A stretch of 64,000 nt of DNA from Burkholderia ubonensis subsp. mesacidophila (GCF_002097715.1 NZ_CP020738.1:3100001-3164000); one strand, 5' to 3'. Counted from the stretch's first letter, positions 52,661 through 62,460 are shown. Made by a program: numbers and translations. The notes: generated by a model from the letters alone, not told the origin.

Positions 52661-53692
52661 TTACGCGGCGGGCAGCACGAGCAGATGGCGCGGCTCGATC
52701 GCGATGCAGCGCGCGGGCAGTTCGCGCCCTTCGCCCAGCAATGCATCGGTTGCGCCCGCCGGCATGAAGTCGAAACGCTGCGTCGCGCCGAAGTAGCGCA
52801 CCTCGCCGACCCGGCCGTCGATGCGGTTCACCGCATACGCGGGCGGATCGGGCTGCACGTGTTCGGGCCGCACCAGCACGTCGACCGTGTCGCCCGGCCG
52901 GTGCGCGCCCGTTTCCGCGCACAGCGTCGTGAAGCGCACGTCGACCGCGCCCTGCGCGAGCACGCGGCCGCGCAGCACCGTCGAATGGCCGACGAAGCGC
53001 GCGACCTGCGCGCTCGCCGGGCGCTCGTACAGGTCGCGCGGCGTGCCGGCCTGCAACACGCGGCCGCCGTCGACGATCGCGACGCGGTCGGCCATGCTGA
53101 GCGCCTCGTCCTGGTCGTGCGTGACGAGCAGCGTCGTCGCGCCGCACGCGCGCTGCAGCGCGCGGATCTCGTCGCGCAGCTGGTGACGGATGCCGGCGTC
53201 GAGCGCCGCGAGCGGCTCGTCGAGCAGCAGCAGCTTCGGCTCGATCACGAGCGCGCGCGCCAGCGCGACGCGCTGCTGCTGGCCGCCCGACAGCATCGTC
53301 GTGCGTCGATCCGCCTGCGCCGCGAGGCCGACGCGCTCGAGCATCTCGAGCGCGCGCCGGCGCCGCTGCGCCGCCGGCACGCCGCGCATCTTCAGGCCGT
53401 AGCCGACGTTGTCGACGACCGACAGGTTCGGGAACAGCGCGTAATGCTGGAACACCATCCCGACCTCGCGCCGCCACACCGGCACGCCGGCCATGTCGTC
53501 GCCGCCGATCGCGATGCGGCCGCGATAGCCGTCGAGCAGGCCGGCGGCCAGGCGCAGCAGCGTGGACTTGCCGGAGCCGCTGCGGCCCATCACCGCGAGC
53601 AGTTCGCCCGGCGTCGCGGCGAGCGTGACCGCGTCGACGCCGTGACGGGCGCCCGGATACTGGAAGCTGACGTTTTCGAAATCGAGGCTCAT
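52661..53692 (-). CDS. ABC importer ATP-binding protein
   Basis: The 343-residue product has Walker A GRSGSGKSTLL, Q-loop VFQHYALFPNLSV, signature LSGGQQQRVALARAL, Walker B LLLLDEPLAALD and H-loop LLVTHDQDEALSMADR. A C-terminal TOBE domain follows (DVLVRPEHVQ). It belongs to the PotA/FbpC-like CUT1 subfamily. It begins 7 bases after the permease 2 stop. Confidence 0.95.
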   Translation of the reverse strand: MSLDFENVSFQYPGARHGVDAVTLAATPGELLAVMGRSGSGKSTLLRLAAGLLDGYRGRIAIGGDDMAGVPVWRREVGMVFQHYALFPNLSVVDNVGYGLKMRGVPAAQRRRRALEMLERVGLAAQADRRTTMLSGGQQQRVALARALVIEPKLLLLDEPLAALDAGIRHQLRDEIRALQRACGATTLLVTHDQDEALSMADRVAIVDGGRVLQAGTPRDLYERPASAQVARFVGHSTVLRGRVLAQGAVDVRFTTLCAETGAHRPGDTVDVLVRPEHVQPDPPAYAVNRIDGRVGEVRYFGATQRFDFMPAGATDALLGEGRELPARCIAIEPRHLLVLPAA

Positions 53693-53699
53693 GACGGTT

Positions 53700-54551
53700 T
53701 CACTTCAAGCGTTGCACGGTGCCGACGGACGCGAGCGTCGCGAGCACGGCGAGGACGAGCAGCACGACGGTCGCCGCGCAGGCCATTCCCGACGCGCCGT
53801 AGAACGCCTGCAGCAGCACGATCGGGTAGTTGCGGTAGCGAAAGCCCGCGATCAGGTTCGACATCTGGAATTCGCCGATCGACAGCGCGGCCACCATCAC
53901 GAGGCCGGAAAACAGGCTGTGCCGCAGGTTCGGCAGCACGATCGTGACGAACTGGCGCAGCGGCGTCGCGCCGAGCGTCGCGGCGCACGCCTCCAGATGC
54001 GAGAGGCCCAGGTGGCGCAGGTCGCTCAGCAGCGTCTGCAGCAGGTACGGCAGCGTCAGCACCGCGTGCGCGGCGATCATCAGCGGCAGCGTGCCGAGCC
54101 ACGGCAGCGTGTCGCCGCTGAAGATCGCGATGTAGCCGAAGCCGAGCGTCAGCGCCGGCACGGCGATCGGCATCAGCATCACCACGCGCGTCGCGAGGCC
54201 GCGGCCGGCCTGCGCGCGGTGATGCAGCGCATAGGCGAGCGGCAGCCCCAGCACCGCGTTGATCGCGCAGCAGGCCAGCGCGACGACGAGGCTCACGCCG
54301 AACGCGCGGGTGAAGCTGCGGTTCGCCGCGAGATCCGCGAACCAGTGCCCGGTGACGCCGGTCGGCAGCAGCGTGTTCGTCCACGACTGCCCGACCGAGC
54401 CGATCAGCAGGAGTGCGATCGGCAGCAGCAGGTAGACCCCGAACACCGCGACGAGCGCCTGCAGCACGAAGCGCCACGCGCTCGGGCGCACGGCATTGTT
54501 ACGACGAATCGGAACACCATCGGCCAGTGCCGGGGCGGTAGACGGATGCAT
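53700..54551 (-). CDS. ABC importer permease 2
   Basis: The 283-residue protein has six membrane helices and the EAA loop EACAATLGATPLRQFVTIVL. It is first gene of the importer operon: permease 2, ATPase, binding protein, permease 1. It is divergent from the LysR gene, 162 bases away, which is probably its regulator. Confidence 0.9.
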   Translation of the reverse strand: MHPSTAPALADGVPIRRNNAVRPSAWRFVLQALVAVFGVYLLLPIALLLIGSVGQSWTNTLLPTGVTGHWFADLAANRSFTRAFGVSLVVALACCAINAVLGLPLAYALHHRAQAGRGLATRVVMLMPIAVPALTLGFGYIAIFSGDTLPWLGTLPLMIAAHAVLTLPYLLQTLLSDLRHLGLSHLEACAATLGATPLRQFVTIVLPNLRHSLFSGLVMVAALSIGEFQMSNLIAGFRYRNYPIVLLQAFYGASGMACAATVVLLVLAVLATLASVGTVQRLK

Positions 54552-54713
54552 GGGTACGCTCGCTGCCGATGAGGAGAAACGTCGCGCAACGCCCGCCGGA
54601 CGGGGCCTGCACGCTTGATCGAGACAGGCGCAGTGTGCGGTTTCGACATGGCATCGTCATGAAAAAAACGTACAAAGCCCGCATCGATCTGTGCGCGCAA
54701 GGAATAGTCGGAG

Positions 54714-55610
54714 ATGAAGCACCTGTATCCGAACGTGGCGGAACTGCACGCGTTCGCCAGTTCTGCGAAGTACCTGAATTTCTCGTACGCGGCGCGGGAG
54801 CTTGGCCTGACGCCCAGCGCGGTGAGCCGGCAGATCGCGAATCTCGAAGCGCTGTTCGGCGTGAAGCTGTTCGTGCGCGAGGGACGCAATCTCGCGCTGA
54901 CGCGCGCCGGGCAGGTGTATCACGCACGTGTCGTCGGGCCGCTGCGCGAGATCGGCAACGCATCGATCGAACTGCTGAGCGCACGCGAGAACAGCGACCT
55001 GCTGACGATCGCGAGCGTGCCGACCTTTACGACCAAGTGGCTCGTGCCGCGGCTCGCGCGCTTTCTCGCCACCGCGCCGAGCGTCACGCTGAGCTTTCGC
55101 CGCCATCTCGCGCACGGCGACATGTTCCCGTTCGGGCTCGACGCGGCGATCCGCTACGGCGACGGCGCATGGGAAGGCGTGCGAAGCGATTACCTGGACG
55201 GGCGGACCTTCGCGCCGGTGTGCACGCGCGAATTCGCGGACCGGCATGCGCTGCGCGCGCCCGCCGACGCCGCGGCCGCGCCGCGTCTCGTGCACGAACA
55301 GGCCGAGATCGCGTGGTCCGCATGGGCGGAGCGTCATCGCGCGACGCAGATGAACGCGCTCGCGGGGCCTCGCTTCGAACAGTATTCGGTGCTGATCCAG
55401 GCGGCGCAGGCAGGGCTCGGCATCGCCCTCGTGCCGCGCTTCCTGATCCTAGACAATCTCGCGGCCGGCACGCTCGTCGAGCCGTTCGACGCGCCGGTCG
55501 ACGTCGACGCGCAGGGACACTACCTGTGCTACGCGCCGGAGCGCCTCGAGACGAGCGAAGCGTTGCGGCGCTTCAGGGAATGGATGCTGGACGAGTGCGC
55601 GAACGGGTGA
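54714..55610 (+). CDS. LysR-family regulator
   Basis: The 298-residue product has LHAFASSAKYLNFSYAARE, LGLTPSAVSRQIANLEALFG and VKLFVREGRNLALTRAG (winged helix), and an effector domain LDAAIRYGDGAWEG. The GcvA-type pattern with DAAIRYGDG is common in regulators next to amino-acid and polyamine genes. It is divergent from the importer operon. Confidence 0.9.
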   Translation: MKHLYPNVAELHAFASSAKYLNFSYAARELGLTPSAVSRQIANLEALFGVKLFVREGRNLALTRAGQVYHARVVGPLREIGNASIELLSARENSDLLTIASVPTFTTKWLVPRLARFLATAPSVTLSFRRHLAHGDMFPFGLDAAIRYGDGAWEGVRSDYLDGRTFAPVCTREFADRHALRAPADAAAAPRLVHEQAEIAWSAWAERHRATQMNALAGPRFEQYSVLIQAAQAGLGIALVPRFLILDNLAAGTLVEPFDAPVDVDAQGHYLCYAPERLETSEALRRFREWMLDECANG

Positions 55611-55710
55611 AGCGAGGCCGCCGGCCGTACGCCGTCACGAAGCCGGCCTGAACGCGCCGGCTATACTTGCCGCCTTCCAACAATCAACAAAAACGAATTC
55701 GGAGAGGGCA

Positions 55711-56829
55711 ATGAACAAGCATCATGCCGGCGCGCGCGGTCCAGTCTGGAAACGCATCGCGGCAACCGCGCTCGCCGCGGCATGCATGGCCGGCATGGCC
55801 AGCGCCGCGCAAGCCGCCGACAACGCCGCACCCCGCCACTATCTGAGCCTGAGCCGCGACGGCGCCGGCAAGCTGCCGTGGAGCGACGAACCCTATAGCT
55901 GGATCACGCACGGCGGCAAGGTGCTGCGCGAGGGCGTGACCGACGCAAATGGACGCGCGGCCGTCGCGCGGCAAGCCGGCGAGACGCGCTACGCACTGGA
56001 CACGATCAATCTCCGCTGGAACTACACGGTCGACGACGCGTGCTGGGCGCGCCAGGGCGCCGACTTCGGGCGCTGCGTCAAGATGGTCGACACCGTGGAC
56101 AAGGTCTCGCAGCAGCGCGAAGAGGAGGAGCACGCCGAGGACGAGGAAGCGAAGACACGGCGCGATGCGGCGCTGGCTCGCTATCGCAAGGCCGCGGCCG
56201 CCAACGACGACGAACTCGCGTGGCTTGGCCCGCTGCCGGCCGAGTGGTCCGCTGACGACGTTAGCCGGCAGATCAAGGACGTCTTCCACAAGATCGAGCA
56301 CGACCTCGACACGATGAGCGCCGCCGACGTCGACGTGACGCGCTTCGTCTGCAAGTCGCCGGACCAGATCGGGCCTGCGCCTGACGAGCAGGCCGTCGTC
56401 GACTATCTGGACAGCCTGCGCACGCCCGGAGCGACGACGCGCCAGCAATGGCGAGCGCTCGTCGAGGCTGCGCGCAAGGGCAACTGGCTCGCGCGGCTGC
56501 AGCTCTACTTCGCGCTCAACTCGCGGCCGCAGGACGATCTCGTCAGCGCATACCGGCGGACGCAATTGATGACGTGGCTGCAGGCCAACCACGTGGGCGC
56601 GCTCTACACGCACTACCTGAACCTGCTTGCCTCGACCGGCTTTTTCGAGGGCCCCAGCCCGGGCCCCAGCTCGCCGATCTACCTGTACGCGGCGATGCGC
56701 GGCAGCTATTCGGCAATGAAAAACGTCGGCGACGCGCTGGCCGCCAACGACGATCCGGAAATCCGGGCAAGCGGCGAGCGCATGCGCGACTGTGCAGTGA
56801 AGATGATGCCGGTGCTGTTCGCGAAGTGA
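55711..56829 (+). CDS. Exported protein of unknown function
   Basis: The 372-residue product has a signal peptide (RIAATALAAACMAGMASA) ending AQA. The middle contains an acidic coiled segment (VSQQREEEEHAEDEEAKTRR) and a helical C-terminus (WRALVEAARKGNWLARLQLY, AMRGSYSAMKNVGDALA) that resembles Sel1-like repeats weakly. AGAGGGCA precedes the ATG. No family is assigned. Confidence 0.62.
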   Translation: MNKHHAGARGPVWKRIAATALAAACMAGMASAAQAADNAAPRHYLSLSRDGAGKLPWSDEPYSWITHGGKVLREGVTDANGRAAVARQAGETRYALDTINLRWNYTVDDACWARQGADFGRCVKMVDTVDKVSQQREEEEHAEDEEAKTRRDAALARYRKAAAANDDELAWLGPLPAEWSADDVSRQIKDVFHKIEHDLDTMSAADVDVTRFVCKSPDQIGPAPDEQAVVDYLDSLRTPGATTRQQWRALVEAARKGNWLARLQLYFALNSRPQDDLVSAYRRTQLMTWLQANHVGALYTHYLNLLASTGFFEGPSPGPSSPIYLYAAMRGSYSAMKNVGDALAANDDPEIRASGERMRDCAVKMMPVLFAK

Positions 56830-56896
56830 CCGCAGCGCCGCGCGTCGCTCGCATGCGCCAAGCGCGGCGCCGTCGACCGCCCGGCGCCGCGCAGTG

Positions 56897-56922
56897 CGCC
56901 TGCCGCACGCGGGCGGCAGGCG
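56897..56922. terminator. GC hairpin between convergent genes
   Basis: CGCCTGCCGC (56897-56906) and GCGGCAGGCG (56913-56922) with a 6-base loop lie between the two convergent stop codons. There is no strong T-run, so this is a bidirectional hairpin of modest terminator quality. Confidence 0.55.
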
Positions 56923-56932
56923 ATTCTCCCGG

Positions 56933-58594
56933 TCAGTGCTCGATGCCCAGCCCCGGCAGCACGTGCGTGTGCTCGGCGACGACCGCGTGCAGCAGTTCCG
57001 GCTCGACGCCGAGCAGCCCGAGGATCGTCGGCGCGACCTGCTTGGTCCCGACATAGTCGTTGACCGCGCGCGCACGATGGAGGCCCGGATACGACACGAG
57101 CAGGCCGAGGTGGTTATCGTCCGGCGCGTTGCCGCCGTGCTCCTCGTCCTTCTTCTTGCTCGACGTGTAGATCACGCCCGGGTTCGGCTGCACGATGATG
57201 TCCGGCGTGCGGCCGTTGGCCGGATCGCCGAACCGCTCGGCGAGCGCCGAGCCGTACAGGATGTACGCCTGCGGGCCGTCCGCGCAGATCCCCGGCGCGT
57301 TGCAGCCGAGGTTCGCCTTCAGCGTCGTGACGACGGCGTTGCGCTGGCTGCGGTCGCGCAGCCAGATCAAGCCGACGTCGTCGGTCTGCACGAAGCCCGT
57401 GCCGACGAGGCCCGTGCCGTCGTTCAGGTTCCCCGTCTTCGTGTTGTTCTGGCCGAAGTTGCCGTTCGGGTCGAGGTAGCTCTTCGATTCGAGCAGCGCC
57501 GTCAGCGTGTCGCCGTTCTTCACGAGCTTCGTGTGATCGGTCGGCGACTGGCCATGCTTCGCCGTCACGATCACGGCGGTCGTGCTGTACAGGTTGCGCT
57601 GCTTCAGTTCGTTGACGATCCGGCCGATCGAGTTGTCGACATATGTGATCGCGTTCGCGACTTCCCCGTTCGGCGTGAAGTTCGCGTCCACGTAGCCGCC
57701 GCCCTTCGTCACCAGCGCCTTCTGGGCGACGCTCAGCGTCTGGAAGTCCGCGCCGAACAGTGTCGGCACCGGCGCGGCCGTCTTGCCGGTCGAGTCCAGG
57801 CCGTCGATCTGGTTGATCAGCGCCTGCACGTGCAGGTTGTCGAACTGCGCGGTATGCGAATAGACGTCCGTGTAGTCCGTCTTCGTCACCGGGTCGATCG
57901 AGTTGATCTCGGTGCGCATGAGATCGTCGACGCCCTTGCCCGACGGGCCGTTCAGCCAGTCGTAGCCCCACGCGTGCTTGTCGGCCCACGCGGTGCGCGC
58001 GCTCGGCATCGCCGACTTCACGGCCTCGAACACCGTGTTCGTCTTCACGTAGTTGTGCGGATAGACCGGCACGCACTGGCCGCCGACGAGCGCGTTCGGG
58101 ATCGCCTGCGGGTTGAATCCGCCGCCGCCGTCGAGGTTCACGAGCGGGCCGCCGTTCATCGCGTCCTTGCCCGTCGTTTCGTCGAACACGACGTTCCAGC
58201 CCTGCTTGCCCGAACAGGTCGTGTCGGTCGGCGCGTACAGGTTGCGGTCATACGACACGTCGTAGAACAGGCCGGCCGTCTTCGGCGAGCCGCCCGTCAC
58301 GAGCGCCGCGAGGCCCGGGAACGAATCCGACAGGCCCGGCGTGTGCGCATTCGTATACGTCACGCCGCTTTGCGCGAGCGCCGCCACGTTCGGGCACGTG
58401 TTCGCGCCGATGCAGCGCGCGAGATCCTGCTCATGCAGGCCGTCGATGCTGAGCAGCAGCACGTGCTTCACGACGCGGCGGCCGTGCTCATGCTGTTCGT
58501 TGTCGCCCTGCGCGTGGACGCCCGCGCTCGCGAGCGCCAGCGCGCCCGCCACCACCATTGCCATCTTCCGCTGCTTGCCGAAGAACGAAATCAT
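56933..58594 (-). CDS. Alkaline-phosphatase-superfamily phosphodiesterase/pyrophosphatase
   Basis: The 553-residue exported enzyme has a signal peptide (MAMVVAGALALASAGVHA) and the superfamily metal motif VLLLSIDGLHEQDLARCI. TNAHTPGLSDSFPGLAALVT holds the nucleophile region, and TAVIVTAKHGQSPTDHTKLV with NHLGLLVSYPG and DYVGTKQVAPTILGLLG forms the metal-binding Asp/His set. It is nucleotide pyrophosphatase- or phosphodiesterase-like; the substrate is unknown. ATG 58594 was chosen with GAGG upstream; a GTG one codon earlier is possible. Confidence 0.88.
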   Translation of the reverse strand: MISFFGKQRKMAMVVAGALALASAGVHAQGDNEQHEHGRRVVKHVLLLSIDGLHEQDLARCIGANTCPNVAALAQSGVTYTNAHTPGLSDSFPGLAALVTGGSPKTAGLFYDVSYDRNLYAPTDTTCSGKQGWNVVFDETTGKDAMNGGPLVNLDGGGGFNPQAIPNALVGGQCVPVYPHNYVKTNTVFEAVKSAMPSARTAWADKHAWGYDWLNGPSGKGVDDLMRTEINSIDPVTKTDYTDVYSHTAQFDNLHVQALINQIDGLDSTGKTAAPVPTLFGADFQTLSVAQKALVTKGGGYVDANFTPNGEVANAITYVDNSIGRIVNELKQRNLYSTTAVIVTAKHGQSPTDHTKLVKNGDTLTALLESKSYLDPNGNFGQNNTKTGNLNDGTGLVGTGFVQTDDVGLIWLRDRSQRNAVVTTLKANLGCNAPGICADGPQAYILYGSALAERFGDPANGRTPDIIVQPNPGVIYTSSKKKDEEHGGNAPDDNHLGLLVSYPGLHRARAVNDYVGTKQVAPTILGLLGVEPELLHAVVAEHTHVLPGLGIEH

Positions 58595-59201
58595 CACCCC
58601 ACCTCATCGATAGACGTTGAACTGCGAGGCCTGCGAACAGGCGCGTCAATATCGCCGAGCCGTGCGGCGGCTCCGTGAAGCAAGGCTTTCTGTTGTCTGT
58701 CAAACGTAACCAATCGCAAGTGGCGTGAGGGGATCGTGATGAGATGGGTGCGATGCGGCGGTAATTTCGCATGAAGCCGCACCAGGCGGGTGCATGCGGG
58801 CCAATGGCGCGCGTCGTGCGGCTTTCATCAGTTTTTTGGGGGTTCATCGAAGATCACCGTGGAACGCAATTCAGACTGTCCGCGTTCGGTTAGGAAGCGC
58901 CGGCCGATCAACGGCGATAAATGGCTGAAGCTCGACGCGTTTCGGTCATTCAACGCATTTGGTATCGGCTAATGGCCTGTGCGGATAAATACCCTGACTG
59001 GTCAAGAATCGCAAGCGCCGCAGGTCTTCCATCCACAGTTGATACAATGAAGCGCGACTCCCAATAAAAAATCGAGTGATTGATTGGATGGGTGAGTGTC
59101 ACGGCTCGTCGCGCAAGGAAGCCAACGAAAAAGAAAAGCCCACTTCAAGCGGGCTCTTTCGGACGATCATAGCGCACAATCGAACACGACGACGAGACTA
59201 A
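58595..59201. other. Low-GC intergenic region at the edge of the PARIS-like island, with small ORFs
   Basis: No large gene is present. Two overlapping plus-strand ORFs look possibly genuine: one ends ...KRRPINGDKWLKLDAF and RSFNAFGIG at 58972, and a 31-codon ORF starts at ATG 58972 (MACADKYPDWSRIASAAGLP, then STVDTMKRDSQ) and ends 59067. They are coupled by a one-base TAATG overlap, with poor ribosome-binding sites. They may be fragments of older genes. Confidence 0.35.
59127..59155 (-). terminator. Intrinsic terminator of the ATPase/DUF4435 pair
   Basis: On the minus strand AGCCCGCT-TGA-AGTGGGCT is followed by TTTTCTTTTT, 46 bases after the DUF4435 stop codon. Confidence 0.8.
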
Positions 59202-60158
59202 TCAGCCATGAGCTGCCGTATGTGCTACGAAATTCCCTTCGATAAATTCTCGCAGCGAAGCCCAACACCGCGCTTTACCCGCCAGTACAGCCATTGCGTT
59301 CTTCGGCCCGAACGCTACTTTCGCTCGCGGCGGCGCCGGGTAAGTCCCACAGTATTTTCCAATGTTTGCATGGAACTGCAGAACAGATTTGGTAAAGAAC
59401 CAGAAAACGTATTTACCACGAACGAACGCTTGCGAACCATTCGCTTGCAGAAACTCCTCTAAGACCGCGTCGAGCACGTCTTGGTCGTCAGGCTGCTGCC
59501 CAACTTGCTGAGCTGCATATTCGACCCTTGCGCGCGCAGGCAAGAATTCATGCTTTAGCTGCACCAATTCACCATTAAATCGGAACATTACTGATGGATC
59601 AATATTCTTCAGGCAGGGACTCTTTTTCGCCCTCATCCATGAGACGATCTGTGCCATCACCACAGAGAATGCTTCCGAAAAATCTATAAAGCTTTGCCTG
59701 TAGGCTTCGCAAATTACTTCCTCTTCGTCTGGAGAGATGTTTGCAACCCCCATGATTTCCCGGAGAGCACGAAGCAATGTCGACTCATTTGCTATTTCGT
59801 TTTCTAGCGAGTATTTATCAGTTACGTAGAGATTGCCATGCTCACTCGCAACTTGACCGCCTAAGAACGTCGAAAGATCACGATCAACAAAAAAGCAAAT
59901 CCGTTTCGTCGAAAATCTTGACCAGTCCATAGATGCCAAAGTGCCCAGAACCTTATCTTTCCTCCCCGCCGCGATGGTTCGAACATTCCAACCGTCTGGA
60001 AGTATGTTCTCAACAACGCCACGATAAAAGATGGGATCCTCGTCGCCTTCTACAATCGCGTAGACCTCTCTTTTGCCCCTCTTGTACCAGAGTAAAAACT
60101 CGTGGTAAATCGTCTCCGCGCCATCCGCCGCGATCTCATGTTCTTTTAGCATTTCCAT
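59202..60158 (-). CDS. DUF4435/TOPRIM effector, AriB-like (PARIS)
   Basis: The 318-residue product has VYAIVEGDEDPIFY with Glu37 (TOPRIM Glu), ICFFVDRDLSTFLG with Asp92 and Asp94 (DxD) and TDKYSLENEIANESTLLRAL. These are the TOPRIM catalytic positions of DUF4435. In PARIS systems the AriB protein of this family is released from AriA on sensing phage anti-restriction proteins and cleaves host tRNA. Here it starts 10 bases after the ATPase stop, ATPase first. Length and order fit AriB. GC content is lower than in the neighbours. Confidence 0.8.
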   Translation of the reverse strand: MEMLKEHEIAADGAETIYHEFLLWYKRGKREVYAIVEGDEDPIFYRGVVENILPDGWNVRTIAAGRKDKVLGTLASMDWSRFSTKRICFFVDRDLSTFLGGQVASEHGNLYVTDKYSLENEIANESTLLRALREIMGVANISPDEEEVICEAYRQSFIDFSEAFSVVMAQIVSWMRAKKSPCLKNIDPSVMFRFNGELVQLKHEFLPARARVEYAAQQVGQQPDDQDVLDAVLEEFLQANGSQAFVRGKYVFWFFTKSVLQFHANIGKYCGTYPAPPRAKVAFGPKNAMAVLAGKARCWASLREFIEGNFVAHTAAHG

Positions 60159-60168
60159 ACGACGATTA

Positions 60169-61536
60169 TCAGTTACTTACAAACTCACCCATTGAATGGG
60201 CATATGGTTTAAGTTCATTTTGGTAAATGAACGGAGAATGCGTAACAGCAATCAATCCAGAGCAGAACGTCGCCTTCCAGATATCCAGCAGGAATCGACG
60301 CTGCCAAGGCACGGAAAGTGATAACTCTGGCTCGTCGATGAGGACCAGATAGTTCTTATTTCCAGAAAGATAAACGTGACTGAATAGCGAAACAATCTGC
60401 TTTTCACCGGAAGACAGCTCCTTCAAATCGATACGCTCCAGGCCCGCCCTCGGCTCTTTGGGCACAATCTCGAAAGAGAACGTCGCACTATTGTAATTGA
60501 ATTTTTTATCGGTGATATATTGAGAGCAAAGCTCGCAAAATCGCGCAATATTCATCTCCCTTTCCGAGAGAGATTGCTGAAATCTAAGCAGCTTTATAAA
60601 ATAGTGAGTAACGATCTTAGCGTGCTCATTTATAGCACCCTTCGACTGCGCAGATGCAATTACATTATATAGATGCTCTCGATCAGATTGACCCAAAATC
60701 GTATCGTGAATCCGATTCAATACTGAACGGATAGTATTTTCGGATGCATTAGTTATTTCACTAACATCAGTGCGCTCGTACTCCCTATTCACTACGTCGC
60801 CCAAGTAACGCAACGTCAAGCTATTAAGATTTTCACGCTCAAACTCCTTCAAGCCATCCAAGGTTCGCTCGATAGCAAATTCGACATCTCTCATGCCGAA
60901 TTCTACAAGTTCGATATAGGCAGATTCGTTTTCCGGCTGTCGATTGCGTAGCCTCCCCTTTTTTATGCCATCAGAATCCACACCCTCAAAAATACTGCCC
61001 AATTCTCGCTCAATTCGACGATAAGTAGGCAAATACAAAATTTGAGCATCGATTGCCGCTCTGATTTTGACTCGCAACTCTTGCAATTCCTTTGCAGCAC
61101 CCTTGAGGCGACCATCAAACAATTCAGCTTGCCTCAATAAATCAGCAGATGCGAAATCGCCGTGTCGGTACGCGCGCTGCAACTCAATTGCCACATCTTC
61201 AGGTAAGTTTCCGTTTTCAAGAGCGAGTTGATAGCGTCGACGTGATGCGGACGGCATCGAGTACAGTGCAGCTCTATCAAATTTTGTTGTGGCCAGGATA
61301 TCTTTTTTTAATATCTTGAATTCCACCCCACCAATAACGAGAGTTATGTAATTAAACTTAAATGCGGATAGTGAAATCCAGCGCCCCGCAAGTGCGTAGA
61401 AAATAATCCGAAGAAACGTTGTTTTCCCGGAGCCGTTTTCGCCAACAATAATCAGCGTCCCATCCACGACTTCCGCGTCGATTGTCGTCGAACCATGAAG
61501 GCCGACAACCCGAACTCTTTCAAGCTTATTAAGCAT
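60169..61536 (-). CDS. ABC/SMC-like ATPase, AriA-like (PARIS)
   Basis: The 455-residue product has an SMC-like ABC ATPase core: LIIVGENGSGKTTFLRII (Walker A, residues 29-46), DLKELSSGEKQIVSLFSHVY (signature) and YLVLIDEPELSLSVPWQ (Walker B), with LIAVTHSPFIY (switch His). The middle holds long helical insert segments. It pairs with the DUF4435 gene directly downstream; this gene order and size match AriA of PARIS. The start is MLNKLERVRV at 61536. Confidence 0.8.
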   Translation of the reverse strand: MLNKLERVRVVGLHGSTTIDAEVVDGTLIIVGENGSGKTTFLRIIFYALAGRWISLSAFKFNYITLVIGGVEFKILKKDILATTKFDRAALYSMPSASRRRYQLALENGNLPEDVAIELQRAYRHGDFASADLLRQAELFDGRLKGAAKELQELRVKIRAAIDAQILYLPTYRRIERELGSIFEGVDSDGIKKGRLRNRQPENESAYIELVEFGMRDVEFAIERTLDGLKEFERENLNSLTLRYLGDVVNREYERTDVSEITNASENTIRSVLNRIHDTILGQSDREHLYNVIASAQSKGAINEHAKIVTHYFIKLLRFQQSLSEREMNIARFCELCSQYITDKKFNYNSATFSFEIVPKEPRAGLERIDLKELSSGEKQIVSLFSHVYLSGNKNYLVLIDEPELSLSVPWQRRFLLDIWKATFCSGLIAVTHSPFIYQNELKPYAHSMGEFVSN

Positions 61537-62186
61537 TTTCCCCTTCTTTAATCTAACTGACAGTCGAGACTAGCAAGTGCCGGACGTAGACTATCGCCCA
61601 GTGACGGCCCATTAAAACACCATATGTGTTTTGCATACGCGTTTAGCATCTGCTTACTTCCACAACTTTACACTCAATCGCACACGTCGCAGAAGTACAT
61701 TTCGTGATGCGAGTGCAGAGAAGGTGCGTCTACTGGACTACATACAAGGGTTAAGCAAGCACGGATCGCAGTTCAAGGACGAGCAAGCTGCATAGGAGAA
61801 AAGGTAGCAAGAAGAGCGCTACCACCAAGAAAGCCTCGACCACGTAACAGGAACAGATGCGGCAGGTTCACAAAAAATGACCGCGCGTCCTCAATGACAG
61901 AAATCTATCGAGCCAGACAATGCGCATAGCAAGCCGTACCACCGTCCGAGTGAGTTCAGTAGATTGCAGATGGTGAAGGCCCTTAGGAGGCTTGTAACAC
62001 ACGCCTTTGACTCACGGCCACACGACCGCCTAGCTCCGATTGCGGTCGTAACTAGAGGTTTGTTTATACGAACGGCGGATCGGGGTCGGCAAGCGACATC
62101 CCCGAAAATCCACCAGGAATTTCTTCCACCTTGGCGCCCGACTATTGTCATGCGATAAAGGGTTTTCCCTGACCCGGAGCACGAGA
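61537..62186. other. Low-GC intergenic region, possible gene remnant
   Basis: 650 bases with no intact gene. A plus-strand frame from about 61620 reads LNRTRRRSTFRDASAEKVRL, LDYIQGLSKHGSQFKDEQAA, stop at 61794. It continues in the same frame after two stops with QEERYHQESLDHVTGTDAAG until 61900. It looks like a decayed coding region but has no recognisable homology. Confidence 0.35.
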
Positions 62187-62405
62187 ATGTCGACCCTGGA
62201 AGCCTTCCGGTTCGTGCTGGACGATGCACGCACCCCCGAAATCATTCGTCATCACGTCGTCGACGCGTTGCAGTACGCGCTGCGCAACTACGGACAGGTC
62301 TTCACCGCGAAGGAAGTGCAGTGGCTGACGCAATGGGACGATGCGCGCCTGCCGCTGGCGGCGAGGAAGGAGCTGGACAAGCGCGAACCCGAAGTCGCGC
62401 GCTGA
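62187..62405 (+). CDS. Small conserved protein of unknown function
   Basis: The 72-residue product is MSTLEAFRFVLDDARTPEII, RHHVVDALQYALRNYGQVFT, AKEVQWLTQWDDARLPLAAR. It is helical and acidic, has no signal peptide and is high-GC like the flanking chromosome. GGAGCACGAGA precedes ATG 62187. It resembles small Burkholderia chromosomal proteins, with no known role. Confidence 0.7.
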   Translation: MSTLEAFRFVLDDARTPEIIRHHVVDALQYALRNYGQVFTAKEVQWLTQWDDARLPLAARKELDKREPEVAR

Positions 62406-62460
62406 ACACGCTGCCGTCACCGCCGCGCGCCTGGCACGGCGGTGACGGCGCGCGGCGGGA

